From Holothuria scabra (Eukaryota > Echinodermata > Holothuroidea > Aspidochirotida > Holothuriidae), in contig CM074188.1 in the NCBI GenBank assembly GCA_037179385.1, forward strand, positions 16,943,318 to 17,007,317: a stretch of 64,000 bases of DNA. Reading direction: 5' to 3'. The stretch's first letter is position 1; each line of letters begins with the position of its first letter. The notes under the pieces were generated by a model. It saw only the letters and a list, made by a program, of their open reading frames with translations, did no database searches and was not told the DNA's origin. Positions 45,501 through 58,324 of the stretch are shown here, one piece after another. The position numbers and the translations under genes are program-made.

Positions 45501-48089
45501 CAAAACGTGTCAAAATCAAGAGCTTTTATTGAAGAAATTTGGGAATTCTGTGAAAGACAGTTTACAAAAATAGCAATAAAGCTGCCGGTGTCTCTTGACA
45601 ATGTGGTTCCACATGTGGTAAACATCCGATTTTGTCATTTCCAGAGCTGGGAAAAGTTTACGAAACTGATTTATGAGCGAAAAATAGTGCATTTTACATT
45701 TCATTTTTTGCGCCGGAAATTTTCCTTATTTTGAGATCTGGAAAAATGAAAAAATGGACCCCTTTTCGTCCTATAGATTCTTTAAGATCCTGGAACAGTT
45801 ACCATACAATGTCACAATTTTTAGACTTAAAGAGGTAGTCAGAGTTTAACAGAAGGTATTAGTCCTTTTCCAGCACTTCATTTTTCCTTTTTTGAACTTT
45901 TTACCGAATCAAGAGACATTGCAGAGGTCTTTCAAGTGAACAGAAACGTTTCCTTTTACGTTTACTGTCAATGGAATTTCGTAATTATGTTCGGGTGACA
46001 AAATTCCACACAGACGCAAGACTAGACAACCCCAACTATACGGTGACTAGTCACAACGTCAGATCATTTGTGACAGATTTTTTATAGTTTTAACTCAATT
46101 TAAGATTGTGGTGTAAAGTTAAAGTCAAGAAAACTTTGTACAAACAATATGTGGTTGCCCTTTAAAGGACCATTCCTCTCACCCCAAACCACAATTCTTG
46201 TACGGGAGTACCACAATTCTCAATTGGCTAAGCTCTTTGATTGACAGCTTATTCAAACAATGCAGATTACCAAAAGTTGCATTACACAGCATGGACTGAG
46301 AGTATTTTGATTATACACATTGAGCATTTTATACTCACCCTGAAGCAATTAACCTGGAATGTGTCTGGATGAGGACGAATTTCAGACAATTGTGGGAGGG
46401 GCTTAAGTAAGAAGGTTAGGAGAATTGGAACTGTTTGGGATGAGAAAGTTGGGCCTCTAAAGAAAACTGGAAACTTCTTGTTGAACTTTGGTGGTTAAAC
46501 TAATTTCTTACTTTTCATGGTTAAATTTAGAAATTCGTAACGTAACGTAACATGTAAATGTGTCCGCGCTTAACTGCGGGTTGGATGGCAGGGGATAAAT
46601 TGCGATACATATTACCCCTTAAAATGCACGTTAATACATGGTGGCAATATACTGCAGTGTAGTATACAGCCTTTAAAACGTTTGGACCCTCGACTTTTTA
46701 ACTGGTTACTTTCGCTATTTTCAATCAGATTACTTTTGCTTAGTAGAAAAAACTAGATATCATAAGTCCGGATTTTCCTGTGCTGTTCATTTTAAGATTA
46801 CTTGTCTTTCAGAATAAGGGTTTCCGACATCAAACTGAGGCACTATTGGCTGTTGGTTCACTTTGCTATTCACTGATAGACACACTGATTACAAGCAGGA
46901 AGCTCCCTGTGGTTAAGCAGAGGTCTGCAGTTTAATGGGAGATATGCCTATGTAATGTGTTTTACCATAGTCATTATAATGACATTAAAGTTGACCCAAG
47001 GGATGAAAGGGAAATGCAAAAGACCTCCTAATCAGTAAATTTTTAAGTTTTTGAAAAAATGAAGAAATCCTCTAATCTCGAGTTTCATTTTCTCTTTTTT
47101 AAGCTAAAATGCTGGTTCTGAGGCCTGGCGTTTGGAGACCTTCGCTGAGGACATTGACTAGGTCCTACAGGCTTATCAGACCGCAGTCAGTGTGCGGTAA
47201 GGGTGAAGTAGACTTCTTCATTACGCTAGCTGGTCTTCCTAAAGTCTTGTACGACCATAGTTACTGATAAATATTGTAAAATATACTCGTCTGATGAACC
47301 GTTACACTCTTTTTTTTCAGATGGTTAAATCCAACTAGTCTAACGTTAAACAGTGCTATTGCTACGTGCTTCGCAATTTCGCGGAATTGTTGAGTGTGCT
47401 TACCAAGTTACTACTGGTAGCCCAGCCTTCGGTTGTCCCGCTATATTAGATTTGGTACAGTTATTCTCTCTTTACGGCCGTTCTAATATAAGACAGAAAT
47501 CTTGATCAAACATTTCGCAATAATATACGCCCTAATTGAATTCATTACATTTTGATAATTGTTCGCAAGAGACTCTCGAAGAAATTAGTTTACGGTTATC
47601 CCGTCTGCATATATACAGTACGTATGGAGAGTCTAACCGTAGGCGGGATTACGGGGGACACGGGGGCACTTGCCCCCCCCCCCCTTTTTCAGAACTTAGG
47701 TTTTTACGCCTTAGTCTTGTTGCTTTTGCTACAAAAATAAAAACTGGAACTGAAAGAGCCACGCGAGTGATATCTAATCAAGTTGTATAACGTTGAAACA
47801 GGTCATATACTGCATTGAAAACTAAAAAAAAACAATATTCTTCCAATTAATGTCTCTTTTTTTTTCGACACGGTTCTTCTTATAGAACACCTCTTCCATT
47901 GTCACTGAACCTTATCACCAGTGCCCGGGCCATACACAGCTGTAGGTCTACAGTAACAAGTGATAGGGTGAGGCAGGGCAGGCGGTTGTCTTCTGATCCC
48001 CTTCTCTGACCAAGTGCCCCCAAGCTTTCTGAAAGGACGATGATTTGACCCTAATCTGGAGCTCCTCTCTTTTTTTTTTTTTTTTTTTT
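45501..48089. other. Intron 1 sequence without recognised gene
   Basis: Mostly AT-rich. A poly-C/poly-T junction at about 47675-47690 follows a GGGACACGGGGGCAC repeat-like lead. Poly-T at about 48068-48090. No exons were recognised. Confidence 0.4.
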
Positions 48090-48700
48090 TGGCTGAAGTT
48101 AAAAGGGGTCCACCCTTTCTCTAATTTCCATGGAATTCTCTATTGAGATTTCTCAAAAGTCCATTTTTCGGCTTGTTCAACGCGTCCAATCACAGATAAG
48201 GACTCTACAAACATCTCATGAAAAGGACTCTATAGGAAACCAACGGTATGTTTTTGTTTAGTACAAATATCCTCAGGGGTCACCCTAACTCAGCTGCAGT
48301 GTAAAGGGACATCACTTTTTCTAATTTTATTTCAATTTCACTATTGAGATGAAGTAAGAATTCATATTTTTTCGGCGCGCTCCGCGCGCTATTTTACAGG
48401 TAACGGCTCTGTGAGAGTCACCTGCAAAACACTATATAGGAAACCAGAGTATGTTTGTGCATCAGTAAAAACGTCTTTAGGGGCCACGGTTATTCAGCCA
48501 AGGTTAAAAGTTGCCCATCCTTCCTCTAATTTCATTCAGTTTCATTACTGAGATGTCTTAAACGTTGATTTTTTTCGGCGCGCTTAGCGCGCCCCATCAC
48601 AGACAAGGACTGAATTTACATCATATGAAAACCTCCTAGCTCTCTAAAAAGAAAATCTGGGGCACCAAGGAGGTAGCCCCTGAAGAACCTCAATTTTAAG
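48090..48700 (+). repeat. Three tandem units of about 200 bp with GGCGCGC palindromes
   Basis: Each unit has TTCTCTAATTTCCAT-like, CTATTGAGAT, TTTTTCGGC, ACAAGGACT and ATAGGAAACCA blocks, starting near 48093, 48290 and 48496. Palindromes GGCGCGC-TCC-GCGCGCT (48374-48390) and GGCGCGC-TTA-GCGCGCC (48577-48593) occupy the same position in units two and three. Confidence 0.75.
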
Positions 48701-49035
48701 AAATCCATTCTCCCTCCCCGCGCCCTCTGCATTATCGATTCCGGCCGACTTGTTAAGTTCCCAGCTTATGTAATTTGAAGTTGAAGATAAAATGCATCAT
48801 TTTAATGCCTTCAATTTCGTAAATATCCAGGAGCTACCGGAGGCTTCACCCCCTGGACCCCTACCGAGGCTTTGCCCCTGGATCCCACCAGGAGCCCTAA
48901 GGCGGGCCCCTGGACATCACGCCGTTAGGGGGAGCGCTTCGCGCTCCCGCGGCGCCTTGGGTGCCGTTTGGTAGTCTGCCAAATTTGCCCCGCCCCCCAT
49001 TTCAGAGATCAAATCCCGCCCCTGAGTCCATTAAC
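48701..49035. repeat. GC-rich repeat end with GGGAGCGC-TTC-GCGCTCCC hairpin
   Basis: A run of CCCCTGGACCCC-type motifs and the hairpin at 48930-48948, much richer in GC than its surroundings. It is the terminal part of the repeat that holds the 200-bp units. Confidence 0.5.
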
Positions 49036-49350
49036 AAGCATATTGTGTACTGTCAACGTCACATGACTGACTAAAATCGGAATCTCAACATAAGCAGTCA
49101 GTTCGCCGAATTTCCCAACCAGGGAAAAGTATAATAACTATGGTTTTACGAAATTTTTACCTCCGTGCACTAGGAAGCTAAATGTCTTGACTCCCTAAGA
49201 AATCTTTAATTTCATACTTAATTTTAAAAGTGTTTGAGTTCATCGTGGATGACAAGCTTATCACACACAGGCTCTCGTAACTGGTTCTCTAATCAACCTC
49301 ATTACGTGGTTTCATAGTGTGCTTTCAGTACGCATCGTACTTTTATAAAC

Positions 49351-49600
49351 GAATCCGATCAGAGCTTGTGTTTAGTGACTGTGGGCAATCATTAACGTTG
49401 GGTCCATCAGACTAAAAAATCGTCTTCATTTATTGCCTACTTGAATTTCAAACTCTTATACACAGTGAAATTCTGGGAATCAAGATCAATTCAGAGCACA
49501 ACCATATGATACAAGGAAGCAAGGAAATTGAAGACTAAAGGTAATGGACCACAGTTAAATCCTTTTGAAATCAGGCCATCACTCGACTGTCCGGATTCGT
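49351..49600 (+). repeat. Dispersed duplicate, copy 1
   Basis: Matches 57318-57565 in the same orientation: CGAATCCGAT, GGGTCCATCAG, GAATTTCAAACTC, GCAAGGAAAT and CTGTCCGGATTCGT. Its nature is unknown. Confidence 0.65.
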
Positions 49601-49740
49601 CTTTAAGACTCTATAACATCTCATCAGGTCCGTCTCCTTTGTCCACCAGCAACATTACACGCAGCAGGCCTATCTTAATTGCCCTGAAATTGTGGGTGAT
49701 CTCACGTAGGCCTATTCACTTCCCATTTCATACCTCACCA

Positions 49741-49880
49741 CGTTGCTGGCAGTAGCGGAGAGGGGGACCTTGACCATGCTCCCAACTCTTCTTGTAGCCG
49801 TGGGAAACCACTCGAAAGTAGTCTGACCAGCGCTCGACAGAGCAACAACCCACTGGCCGTCTGACGTGTTTAAATATGTG
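49741..49880 (-). other. Exon-like GC-rich open stretch, unassigned
   Basis: The minus strand reads TSDGQWVVALSSAGQTTFEW then FPTATRRVGSMVKVPLSATA, bracketed by CACGTCAG and GTGAGG. The composition is protein-like and GC-richer than its neighbours. Entry would be phase 1 and exit phase 0, so it cannot be skipped or included between exons 1 and 2 without further exons. No family was recognised; it may be repeat-derived. Confidence 0.25.
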
Positions 49881-50564
49881 TCAAAATGTTTCAAAACAGG
49901 GCCGTTTTAAATCTCAATGTCCCTCATAAAGCAAAGATTTTCCAAAGGGCGGGGAGGGGATGAGGATGACCTCCCATAATATTCACCCCCCCCCCCCCCA
50001 GAAAAGAAAACAATTATATCTTTTTGGACAACTCCTATTTGTTCTATTGATAAATATCTACCTCCATATTAATCATTGGAAAGTACCATTTTTCATTAAG
50101 CTGTAGTTTCGTTGGGAAAAATTCCCGGTGCCCCCTTAGACCCCTATCCATGTCAATTGAGGGAATTCACCGTTAAGACCCACCACCTCACAGTTCTCAA
50201 ACACGCCGCCGTTGGTTGATAAGATGAGAAAGAAACTAATTATTTTGTCTGAAATTTTCGATTGTGCAATAAATTGTGATTTCATTTTCCTTTTTCTACG
50301 ACTCACATCACATGCATTTGGTTCCGATACCGATTGGAATAAAAAAATGCTTCCGTGCGAAGCTTGCTTAGTCTAGGAACTCTATCATTTTGAGTGAATA
50401 GGCCCAAACAATGCATTTCGCTGAAAGACACAGTACCTTTCCAGACTCAGAATCGGGGATACAGGGGTTCCGAACTACCTCCTCCCCCCCCCCCCCCCTC
50501 TTTCTTTTGACAAAAAAAAAATTTTGAAACGCCAATGTAAACATGTGCGTTACGAGGGCGGTCA

Positions 50565-50835
50565 AGTGTATGAATTTTAAGGCGTGCACCCCAAATATGC
50601 CTAAAAATCTGTACTTTCGAACTTCAATCAATGTACCGTTTAAACGTAATATCAAAGCTACACAGGTTTTTAACGCTATCACTTTATCGTCGCTGTTTAT
50701 GCACACCCCAAGTCGAGGTTGCTTGTGTTGACAAACTGCCACCTTGACCAGTTGACTCCTTGGGTGACAACCAAGACATGCAGGGTCTTGGAATATTCGA
50801 GTGGCAGAGTGGTCTATTCCAGCTGCTATGCACCA
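50565..50835. repeat. Direct repeat, copy 1 (partner at 51583-51835)
   Basis: More than 200 bases are nearly identical to 51583-51835 (ATGCCTAAAAATCTG, TTTCGAACTTCAATCAATG, GGGTGACAACCAAGACATGC). A 193-codon minus-strand open frame spans this copy. Confidence 0.85.
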
Positions 50836-50899
50836 GTGTGATTCACACCGTAGTTCAAATTTCGCTGACTTGCTCGATTTTCTACGGGTAACTCTGGCT

Positions 50900-51370
50900 G
50901 TCCATCCTCTTGGCATTATGCTTGCCACTAGAATCGGTAGTCCAACCAACGAATTCGATTGAGAATTCAGTTGGAGCAGTTAAATATCGTTTCGTTTCCT
51001 AATGCTGAAGTAAATAAAAACGCTTTGGTTTCAGGGCTAATTTTTTCCCCAGTTCCTATCAATTTTCATTGCAGAAAATTCTGTCTTTTCGTATGCTACC
51101 GTGCACCACATTGCATCTCAGAACCTTTGAAAGTGCAAAATTTTCCTCTCACTTGGCATTATGGTTGCCACTAAAACCGATTGTCCAGACGAAGAATTCG
51201 GCTGCGAGTCGCACTGAAGCACCCACTGGTGCATGGAACAGTTAAGTATCGTTTAGTCCATTAAGACTGAGGTAAAGAAAATCCCTTTTAATTTTCAAGT
51301 TGCGCAAAGTTCTGTCTTTTCGTATCCTAAAACGCACGAAGTTAGGGACCATTGAAAATGCAAAAATTTT
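50900..51370. repeat. Tandem-duplicated spacer between the two direct repeats
   Basis: CTTGGCATTATG, GTTAAATATCGTTT and TTCTGTCTTTTCGTAT each occur twice, about 240 bases apart, with divergence. Confidence 0.65.
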
Positions 51371-51582
51371 CAAATAATCTATCAAGCCGGCTACACACTT
51401 CGGGCACTCCTCTGGAAAAAGTATTGGATCCCCTGCTTCCGTCGTTAGGTACGTAGGGTTTAACGATTCAGCCGATAACCTTCTGGTTTAATCCAGGGGC
51501 ACCCTTTGTTGTATTGAATTACTGTAGTAACCCCTCCTGGAACTCAATTGTGTAAGTGAATGAATGAAAGTGTATGGAATTA

Positions 51583-51835
51583 TAAGGCGTGCACCCAAAA
51601 ATGCCTAAAAATCTGAACTTTCGAACTTCAATCAATGAACCGTTTAAACGTAATATCAAAGCTACACAGGTTTTTAACGCTATCACTTTATCGTCGCTGT
51701 TTAATGAACACTCCAAGTCGAGGTTGCTTGTGTTGACAAACTACCACCTTGACTCCTTGGGTGACAACCAAGACATGCAGGGTCTTGGAATATTCGAGTG
51801 GCAGAGTGGTCTATTCCAGCTGCTATGCACATGGA
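51583..51835. repeat. Direct repeat, copy 2
   Basis: Partner of 50565-50835, about 1 kb away. It differs by small indels, including loss of CAGTTGAC in the CTTGACCAGTTGACTCC block. Confidence 0.85.
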
Positions 51836-52554
51836 ACTCAATTTCATGTTTTTGCAACACCCCCAAACTGAAGATTCTGACATGCAGAAAGATCTACCTT
51901 TGTCGGGATCTAGGATATTTTGTCATTTTGAGGTCCCCGGATTCGATGCAAGTCGTACAAGTTCAGGCACCATAGTGTTGCCAAAGAACGCGGAAAGATC
52001 ACCATCCATCTATCTGATGAACCCTAAACGAGGAGAGAAGTTACTTCACGTGGCAAAGTGAAAAATGTCTGAGGTCTGAGGTTTACCCGACGAACCTATA
52101 ACCGAGGAGAGAAGCTACATCACGTGATCAAGGGACTGCTGTCTCGGGTTTCTACAGGCATTGCATATTACTACCTACTTGAACAGAAGTTGACATAAAA
52201 TATTGTTATCGTGCGTGGAAACAAACACACCCTTTACTGGAGCATCGAGTCAAACAAATTCAAAAGGACAACTTAAGGACGCAATCCATCAAAGTCTCCT
52301 CTTACAAAAAGGAATAATTTACTTTCAAGTAAGTATGTGTTGTAACTCGATGGTCACATCAAGGTTTCCCATTCTCCAACCAACACAGGGTACCGTAAAA
52401 TGACAATAGGCAAAGTACGGTCCGTTTCATATGCATTGTTTATCATGATGTTACTGCAGTACAAAGGGTTGATGTGAAGAAGTAGGGGTTGGGGAGGTTA
52501 TAACCCCTGCACCTTTTGATAAGGGAGGTTTCCAACGCATTCCCCCTTTTTCCA

Positions 52555-52767
52555 AAATCCTCCCGACCCTCTGGCAAAGGGCCGTTCGGCGAAACCAAAC
52601 TTGGAACTGCTTCCCGAAGAAGCTATACGTCCTCTTAAGGACAACACTTGACCAACATCAAGGCCTTCAGACCATTTACATTATTGGTGTGTCATGCATG
52701 GCTCCATTCTAGACTGGATGAAAAGTACAGATACTTCACATGATCTTAGCCAAAAGGCCAAAAAGGA
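52555..52767 (-). mobile_element. U2-snRNA-headed repeat, copy A (longest)
   Basis: The minus strand starts TTGGCCTTTTGGCTAAGATC followed by AAGTATCTGTACTT, matching the U2 5' end. The branch-recognition GTAGTA is GAAGTA. The body has TCTGAAGGCCTTGATG, TTGTCCTTAAGAGGACGTAT, AGCTTCTTCGGGAAGCAGTT and TTTCGCCGAACGGCCCTTTG. It is colinear with copies B, C and D. Confidence 0.65.
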
Positions 52768-54575
52768 TTCCCCCTTCCCCCGTCCATTGTTCATGTCTAT
52801 CATAGGCCTACTTGGTCTTGGAATGTTTTATTCTTTTAGGTTCTTCTATTCAATTAGTTGTGAAGCAATTATACTTCATGCAGCAATGTTTTTAAGTCCA
52901 TTTTTTCTGACCTGTGCTAATTTATTTCATTATATTATATATTTTATTATACTACCCAGCAAAGAATTTACCGCGTTAAACCCTATGGTAACTTACAGTA
53001 CTTGGTGGGTATCTTCAACCATTTTCATAACGTAAGTGCGTGTTAATATTGTAAGAGGTAAATGGAATGCAAAAAGTATATGTTTGAATATTCAGTATTG
53101 ACGTCATGGTCTTTATCATTTGAATGTTATGTAGTTTCCGGTGTCAATTCGTTTGCATATAATTTTAAGTTACGCAATGACAAGTTCTTTGTGATAAGTT
53201 TTTCTATGAGTTGAGAGGAGCTCTGATTTGGTCACAATACAGTTAAGTTCGCTTTCGGTCAGTCTCGTCCCTCTTCCTTTTTGTGTATATGTTCGTCTCT
53301 CTATTTTACACCGCCCTCGTTTCCTAAGTACCCACGTTACAATATGAACACAACTTCAAACCGCCTATCGGTGTGTCTTGTCTTTGATTTCATCGACACC
53401 TAAAAACTTCGAACGGAAAAATTACCTGTCCTGATATGAGAAACCGATCACTTTGACTCACAAGGCACTCAAAACCAAATTGATTCATTTGTGGGTCACC
53501 ACAGGCAAGTTTCGACTTCTCTGTTAAATAGTTAGAGCCGTTAGGGTTCGAGTAACTATAAATGTTAAAAAGGAAAGAATTTTATAATACTTTTTTCTCA
53601 TAGACTCGAGTTTCTGACTAGATTCGAATAACAGTAAAAGTAGCAAATTACTCGACTCGACTGCAAAATCGAGTGACGTGTTACAACTCTCTATCTCAGC
53701 CTCTGCCCTGAGGGGTGTACTACAATCATTAATCATCACTTCAATTTTGAATAGGTCACCCATTGAAACTGTGTCGTTTACAACAAGATTTATCTTACAG
53801 CAACAATGTCAGTCATAAAATACCATCTATAATAAGGTCATAAAATTCGTAGTTCACAGTTTTGCACGAATTGCAAAAGTGACATTGAGAAAACTTCTTC
53901 AGGGTGGTTATGTAGGTTTGCACAATGGTAGGGCATAGACGAATCTGAAAAGTCAAGGGATGGGCCCATTTAGTCGGGCATAACTGGCGTCCAGCAGCTT
54001 TAATCCCCCAAATTCTGTATCATGGACGATTTTACTTTAAAAAACTCCTTGATCCCATAAATGTCACTGAATATGGGGGTTTTGAATTGCAAATTTCATA
54101 GAATTGAAACGATGTAAGGCTGATAGAACCCACTCACCAGGGGCTTAGATTTCTTTTCAACTTTGGGGTCAAATACCGAAAGTGAAGGGTGGGGTTGAGA
54201 TACCCGTCTTTAAAAGTGGGTACAAGGACAAAATCCCAGTGGGGATCCAGAGGAAAAAACCTCAGAAATTCCTGGGTTTTAAGGGGTAAATTCCATAGAT
54301 TATGTTGAGGTAGGGTAGAGTCTGAAGCATTCAAAGCGCAAGAAAAGCTTCGTTTAGCTTGAGAACCATTTGTGATAGAATGTTTAAGTATAATTTCAAA
54401 TTAATTTTAATTTTTATTTTTATTTTTTATTAAACTATAATAATAAAAACTTCATCGAACTTACTCCTCAGCCTACCCATACAGGAATATAGTGTAAAGG
54501 CTGGCCCTTGACAGTTTGAGGGAAAACGAAAATTGATGGGCACGCTCACCCATTCCCCACGCATTTGCCACTGAG
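52768..54575. other. Intron 1: no gene; one CTCGA-rich fragment
   Basis: Around 53602-53690, GACTCGAG, CTCGACTCGACTGC and GAGTGACGTGTTACAAC resemble the hAT-like MITE at 43083 in a decayed form. Otherwise nothing was recognised. Confidence 0.4.
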
Positions 54576-54850
54576 ACGATGAGGTGTTAAAGGTAAAGAG
54601 CAGTCCCCCTAAACTTATTTTGAAGAAAAAGCTAAATAACACACTTTTCATCTTATTTTTCTTCAAAGTATCTTTTATTATATTTTATGACTTTACTATT
54701 GCATTATTCAAGGTAAACCAAGCGGTTACCTCTGGTAAATTTCACATTCAAAGAGAAAAAACATTGTCACATGACTCCCAACAGCCAATCATGAAACTGG
54801 ACAGTCTACTACATTTCCTCAATTTGGGATGACTGCTCCTGTCCTTTAAA
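54576..54850 (-). repeat. Dispersed repeat R5, copy 1
   Basis: On the minus strand it parallels 58325-58625 (+): CATGATTGG, GAGTCATGTGA, ATAATGCAATA and GGGGACTGCTCTT. Confidence 0.55.
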
Positions 54851-55439
54851 CAGTTAAACAGAGGCAATTGCGAGCGAAGCGGAAAGGACTTATGCATTAC
54901 ACCTGTTGTAAAATCCATTAAGCGTTGAACACTGGATTTAAAATAAAACAGGAGAAATTAAATTGATAACAAAGTTTTGCAATTTGGAAATATGTGAAAA
55001 ATTGATTAAGATGTGTCCATTATTCGTTCCAACGACATGAACCTTGTGCAGAGGTCCTGCAGACAGAGGATATATACATTTTCTACAGAAATAGTTCGGT
55101 GCAAAATGGGAACCATGACGAACGCGGTCACATACATGTCGAACGTTTGTATTAAAAATCGATTATATCCTTGACAGACTCTGTGCCTAGACAACTTTCA
55201 AGGACAATCTGCTGCTTGGATATCCGATAAAGCTTGAAATTTTGTATTTCAGATAACTTCAGAAACGGCCAAAGCAAAAATAGTCCCCACTTCCGTTGTA
55301 TCCTTTAATTTTGTGCTCCTACATCACACAACCCCTTCAACCTAACCATGTTCTCAACCAACAACCTAATCGGGCCGATAACTAATGTGAATAGGCCCAA
55401 TGATAAAGACGCTATTTCTAACAAAGGAGACTAGACGTC
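54851..55439. other. Intron 1 sequence without recognised features
   Basis: A short GCGAGCGAAGCGG motif at about 54870; nothing else. Confidence 0.4.
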
Positions 55440-55770
55440 GCGGAACGCCCATGATGAAACGATCCTTCTTACTTTTTGTTACATTCTCCTTCTCTGCCTG
55501 ATTACCTCTTATCGCCACAGGGAGGAAATGAAGCTCACTACACCCACACTTTGTTTAGTCAAAAAATAAGTAACATTTGAGGTTAGCTCACAGTTCAATC
55601 AAGCATGTGTTAATTGCTTTTCACGCAGTGTGAATACAATAAAAGCTTAGCTCATTTTAGGGCACAGATCATGTGACAAACTCAGATATCAGTTACACCC
55701 CACACCGCCTTTGATGTTCTGGGGTGTCTATGTTGCTTTCTCAAGAAGAAACGTCACGGCATGCCCCAAA
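55440..55770 (+). repeat. R2 copy, uninterrupted
   Basis: Contains CTTCTCTGCCTGATTACCTC, GGGAGGAAATGAA, CACGCAGTGTGAA and TTACACCCCACACCGCC in the same order as 6440-7470 but without that copy's extra segment. Confidence 0.7.
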
Positions 55771-56437
55771 AGTTTGACAATTTGCGAAGGATCGGTGAAA
55801 ATGTTGCTCTGCACGGTGCTAAGGTAAGCAGTTATAAAACACGCAAACGACAACGACATATGGGAGATAATGTGAACATGGAACATTAGCATTTCAAAGC
55901 TTCATCCCATTTTCTGTCTGTAGCATTGGAGAAATTATTACATGGGTAATTCCCCCTAATCAAATGTTGGGGTAGGCCTGTATATCCCCCTATCCCTCGG
56001 GATCCATCCCAATGCCAGTAACGGCCTATTTCAATAGCTTCCTAGCGGCCATATTGGAGATATAACTACGTAAAAGATCAAACTCGACACCCTACTTCAA
56101 CGAACGTGTAGGGGAGACCGGTGTCAATTGTTACAAAAGTCATATTTTTTAATTCTGGCAAAATGGATATATTTTTTATTATCTAAATGTTGTTCAGTTA
56201 GTTACATTTGTGATCCGCTCACTCGATATTAACTCTTGATTATTTACTTCATGGAAAAGGAACAAAGTGAAACTCAAAATGGAAAAAATGTTTCATTTAA
56301 CCCCGGTGCTAGGGTCGGGTGTAAAATACTGTACGTATGGGTCAATTGTAAGGATCCAAAATGTTACGTAAAAAACATTAAAATAGAAAGTTATAATAAT
56401 GAACTGTATTGTGATGTGCATACATGCCCCCTAAAAC

Positions 56438-56615
56438 CTACACTGTTATGGAATGGCTCAAAATCGCTGTAAATTTACAGAACAAAAAATAAGGAGAAAC
56501 ATAAAGATTACAGACACTTTCTGGTAATAAGTTTCCAAACCTTTTCTGTAATCCTTTTTTTTTTTCTCTTGATTTTTTATTTTTGTAAATCTACTGTATT
56601 CTTTTACAGTGTAGC
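56438..56615. mobile_element. MITE-like hairpin with CTACACTGT ends
   Basis: CTACACTGT at the left and ACAGTGTAG at the right. Inner arms pair: GTAAATTTACAGAACAAAAA with the TTTTTGTAAATCTACTG side, and AAAGATTACAGA with TCTGTAATCC. Short internal loop. Confidence 0.6.
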
Positions 56616-57317
56616 AAACAATACCGACTGGTAATGAAACGATAAAAGCAACTTGAGGAAGTAATGAAACGGGTTATAACATTTTACCTAGAACTCTCTA
56701 ACTGTTGACAAGCTATAGCCTACAGTATAAGCCCCATTCGGGATCAAAGTACCACATCCGCTGCAATTGTTACCACATAGTGAAGGAAGTGCTCTGCTGT
56801 ATTATAGGGTACTTGAAAAGTGTGTGCTTGGTGACAGATTTACAGTAGCAGAAAGAAACTCTATCGGCCTAAGTATATCACCGTTTTATGGTAAAAACAT
56901 GAAACAGTTTGGAACCCTACCTGGATAGTAGACCAAAGAACATGTGCACCATTTTTTATTACTATTATAATTTTTATTTATTTATTTCTATTTTTTCCTT
57001 AGTTTGCTCGCGTAGACTGAATACGGTTTTTCGGAATATGTTCTTCATACTGCGTCGTTTTTCTCAGGAATTGGTGTGTAATCGCAGAAGTGGTATCCCC
57101 ATAAACTGAAATGACATGGAGGGTGTACGCAAATGTTTCACTGTGTTAAGCCTTCTGTTACTTGATTGGCACTTGTTACAATCAGGGAGTTGTCAGGGCC
57201 ACAATCGATCTCGGTTTCCCCCACATACCGTTTATAGACCTTTTGCATTGTGACGTCGTCCTTTAGGCAGAACAATGGAACACGTGGCCACACGCATGAA
57301 ATTTCGCCCTATAGACG
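56616..57317. other. Intron 1 sequence without recognised features
   Basis: No gene or repeat was recognised. Confidence 0.4.
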
Positions 57318-57565
57318 AATCCGATTAGCGCTTGTTTTTAGTGAGTGTAGGCCGCCATAAGTAGGGTCCATCAGCCTAAAATCTTCTTCGTCTTTATTTA
57401 TTGTTTTCATGAATTTCAAACCCTCATATTTAGTGAAACTGGGGAATTCAAGATACAAATTAGTGTACATCCATCCAAGATAGAGGTAAGCAAGGAAATC
57501 GAAAGATTTAAAGGTGACGAACCCCAGTAATGGCCCATTTAAATTAGAACATCACTTGCTGTCCG
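57318..57565 (+). repeat. Dispersed duplicate, copy 2
   Basis: Same orientation partner of 49351-49600, 8 kb away. Confidence 0.65.
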
Positions 57566-58324
57566 GATTCGTGTATACCTGTAGCAAATTAGGCTATGCG
57601 CGTGTGCCATCAGGTGAAAAATCAGCATTTTTCTGCATTTGTCGACCGGTTTGGGGTTTATTTTGCCACAGAGGGCGCACTTTTCGCTCCGTGACATCAT
57701 GTTCACAAAAATGCACGCTGTGCAGGGCATTCAGCCCAGAACCATGCGTACTCGGCAGGACTGTCCTCCAGCATGGCGGATTTGTGAAGTAATTGCAAAG
57801 CTTCTGTTAGCAAATGAACACAGGAAATTTCCAATCCATAGATCACAATTCACTGCCCCGATGTCCGGACATCACAGTAAATGGCATCTAACCACTTGCC
57901 CTCCGATACAACCCAGTATTTTACAGAGGTGGCACAAGTGGCTTTCAGCACTTTTCAAAAAATTTTGATACCCTTCATTTCTGAATTAACTGAATCCTCT
58001 ATTTATTTATTTCAAGTCAATTCCCTTGTTAAAACAAAGGAATGGAATGTAGAGCCGACAAAGGAACTAATTCTAGGTCCTAACCAAGATTTAATAGGCC
58101 TACTGCGCATAAATTACACCCGAAGGATGTGCAAATCATTCCTCGGCGTGAATAACTTGAGTCCCTTGGAAGTATCAACCAAACAAGCAAAATCATCTAG
58201 AAATCAATTCTATTTTGTCACTCATTTCCCTGAGTTTGACAAGATTTTTATCGTCAATTGTCTCAGTCAAGAGAACCTGCTAAATGCATGGGTCACCCAA
58301 CTTGAATAAGTATAGTCAGACTGT
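57566..58324 (+). other. Unassigned region with a 142-codon open frame (57881-58309)
   Basis: The frame starts immediately after an in-frame TAA and has no recognised domain or splice partner. Residues include KEWNVEPTKELILGPNQDLI. It is longer than most chance frames here, but I cannot support it as a gene. Confidence 0.2.

Noticed and set aside
50368..50949. 193-codon frame as a host gene
   Set aside because: It spans a duplicated repeat segment; the second copy is frameshifted and no domain is recognised.
57881..58309. 142-codon frame as a gene
   Set aside because: No domain, no splice context and a stop immediately before the first Met; within the range of chance frames in 64 kb of AT-rich DNA.
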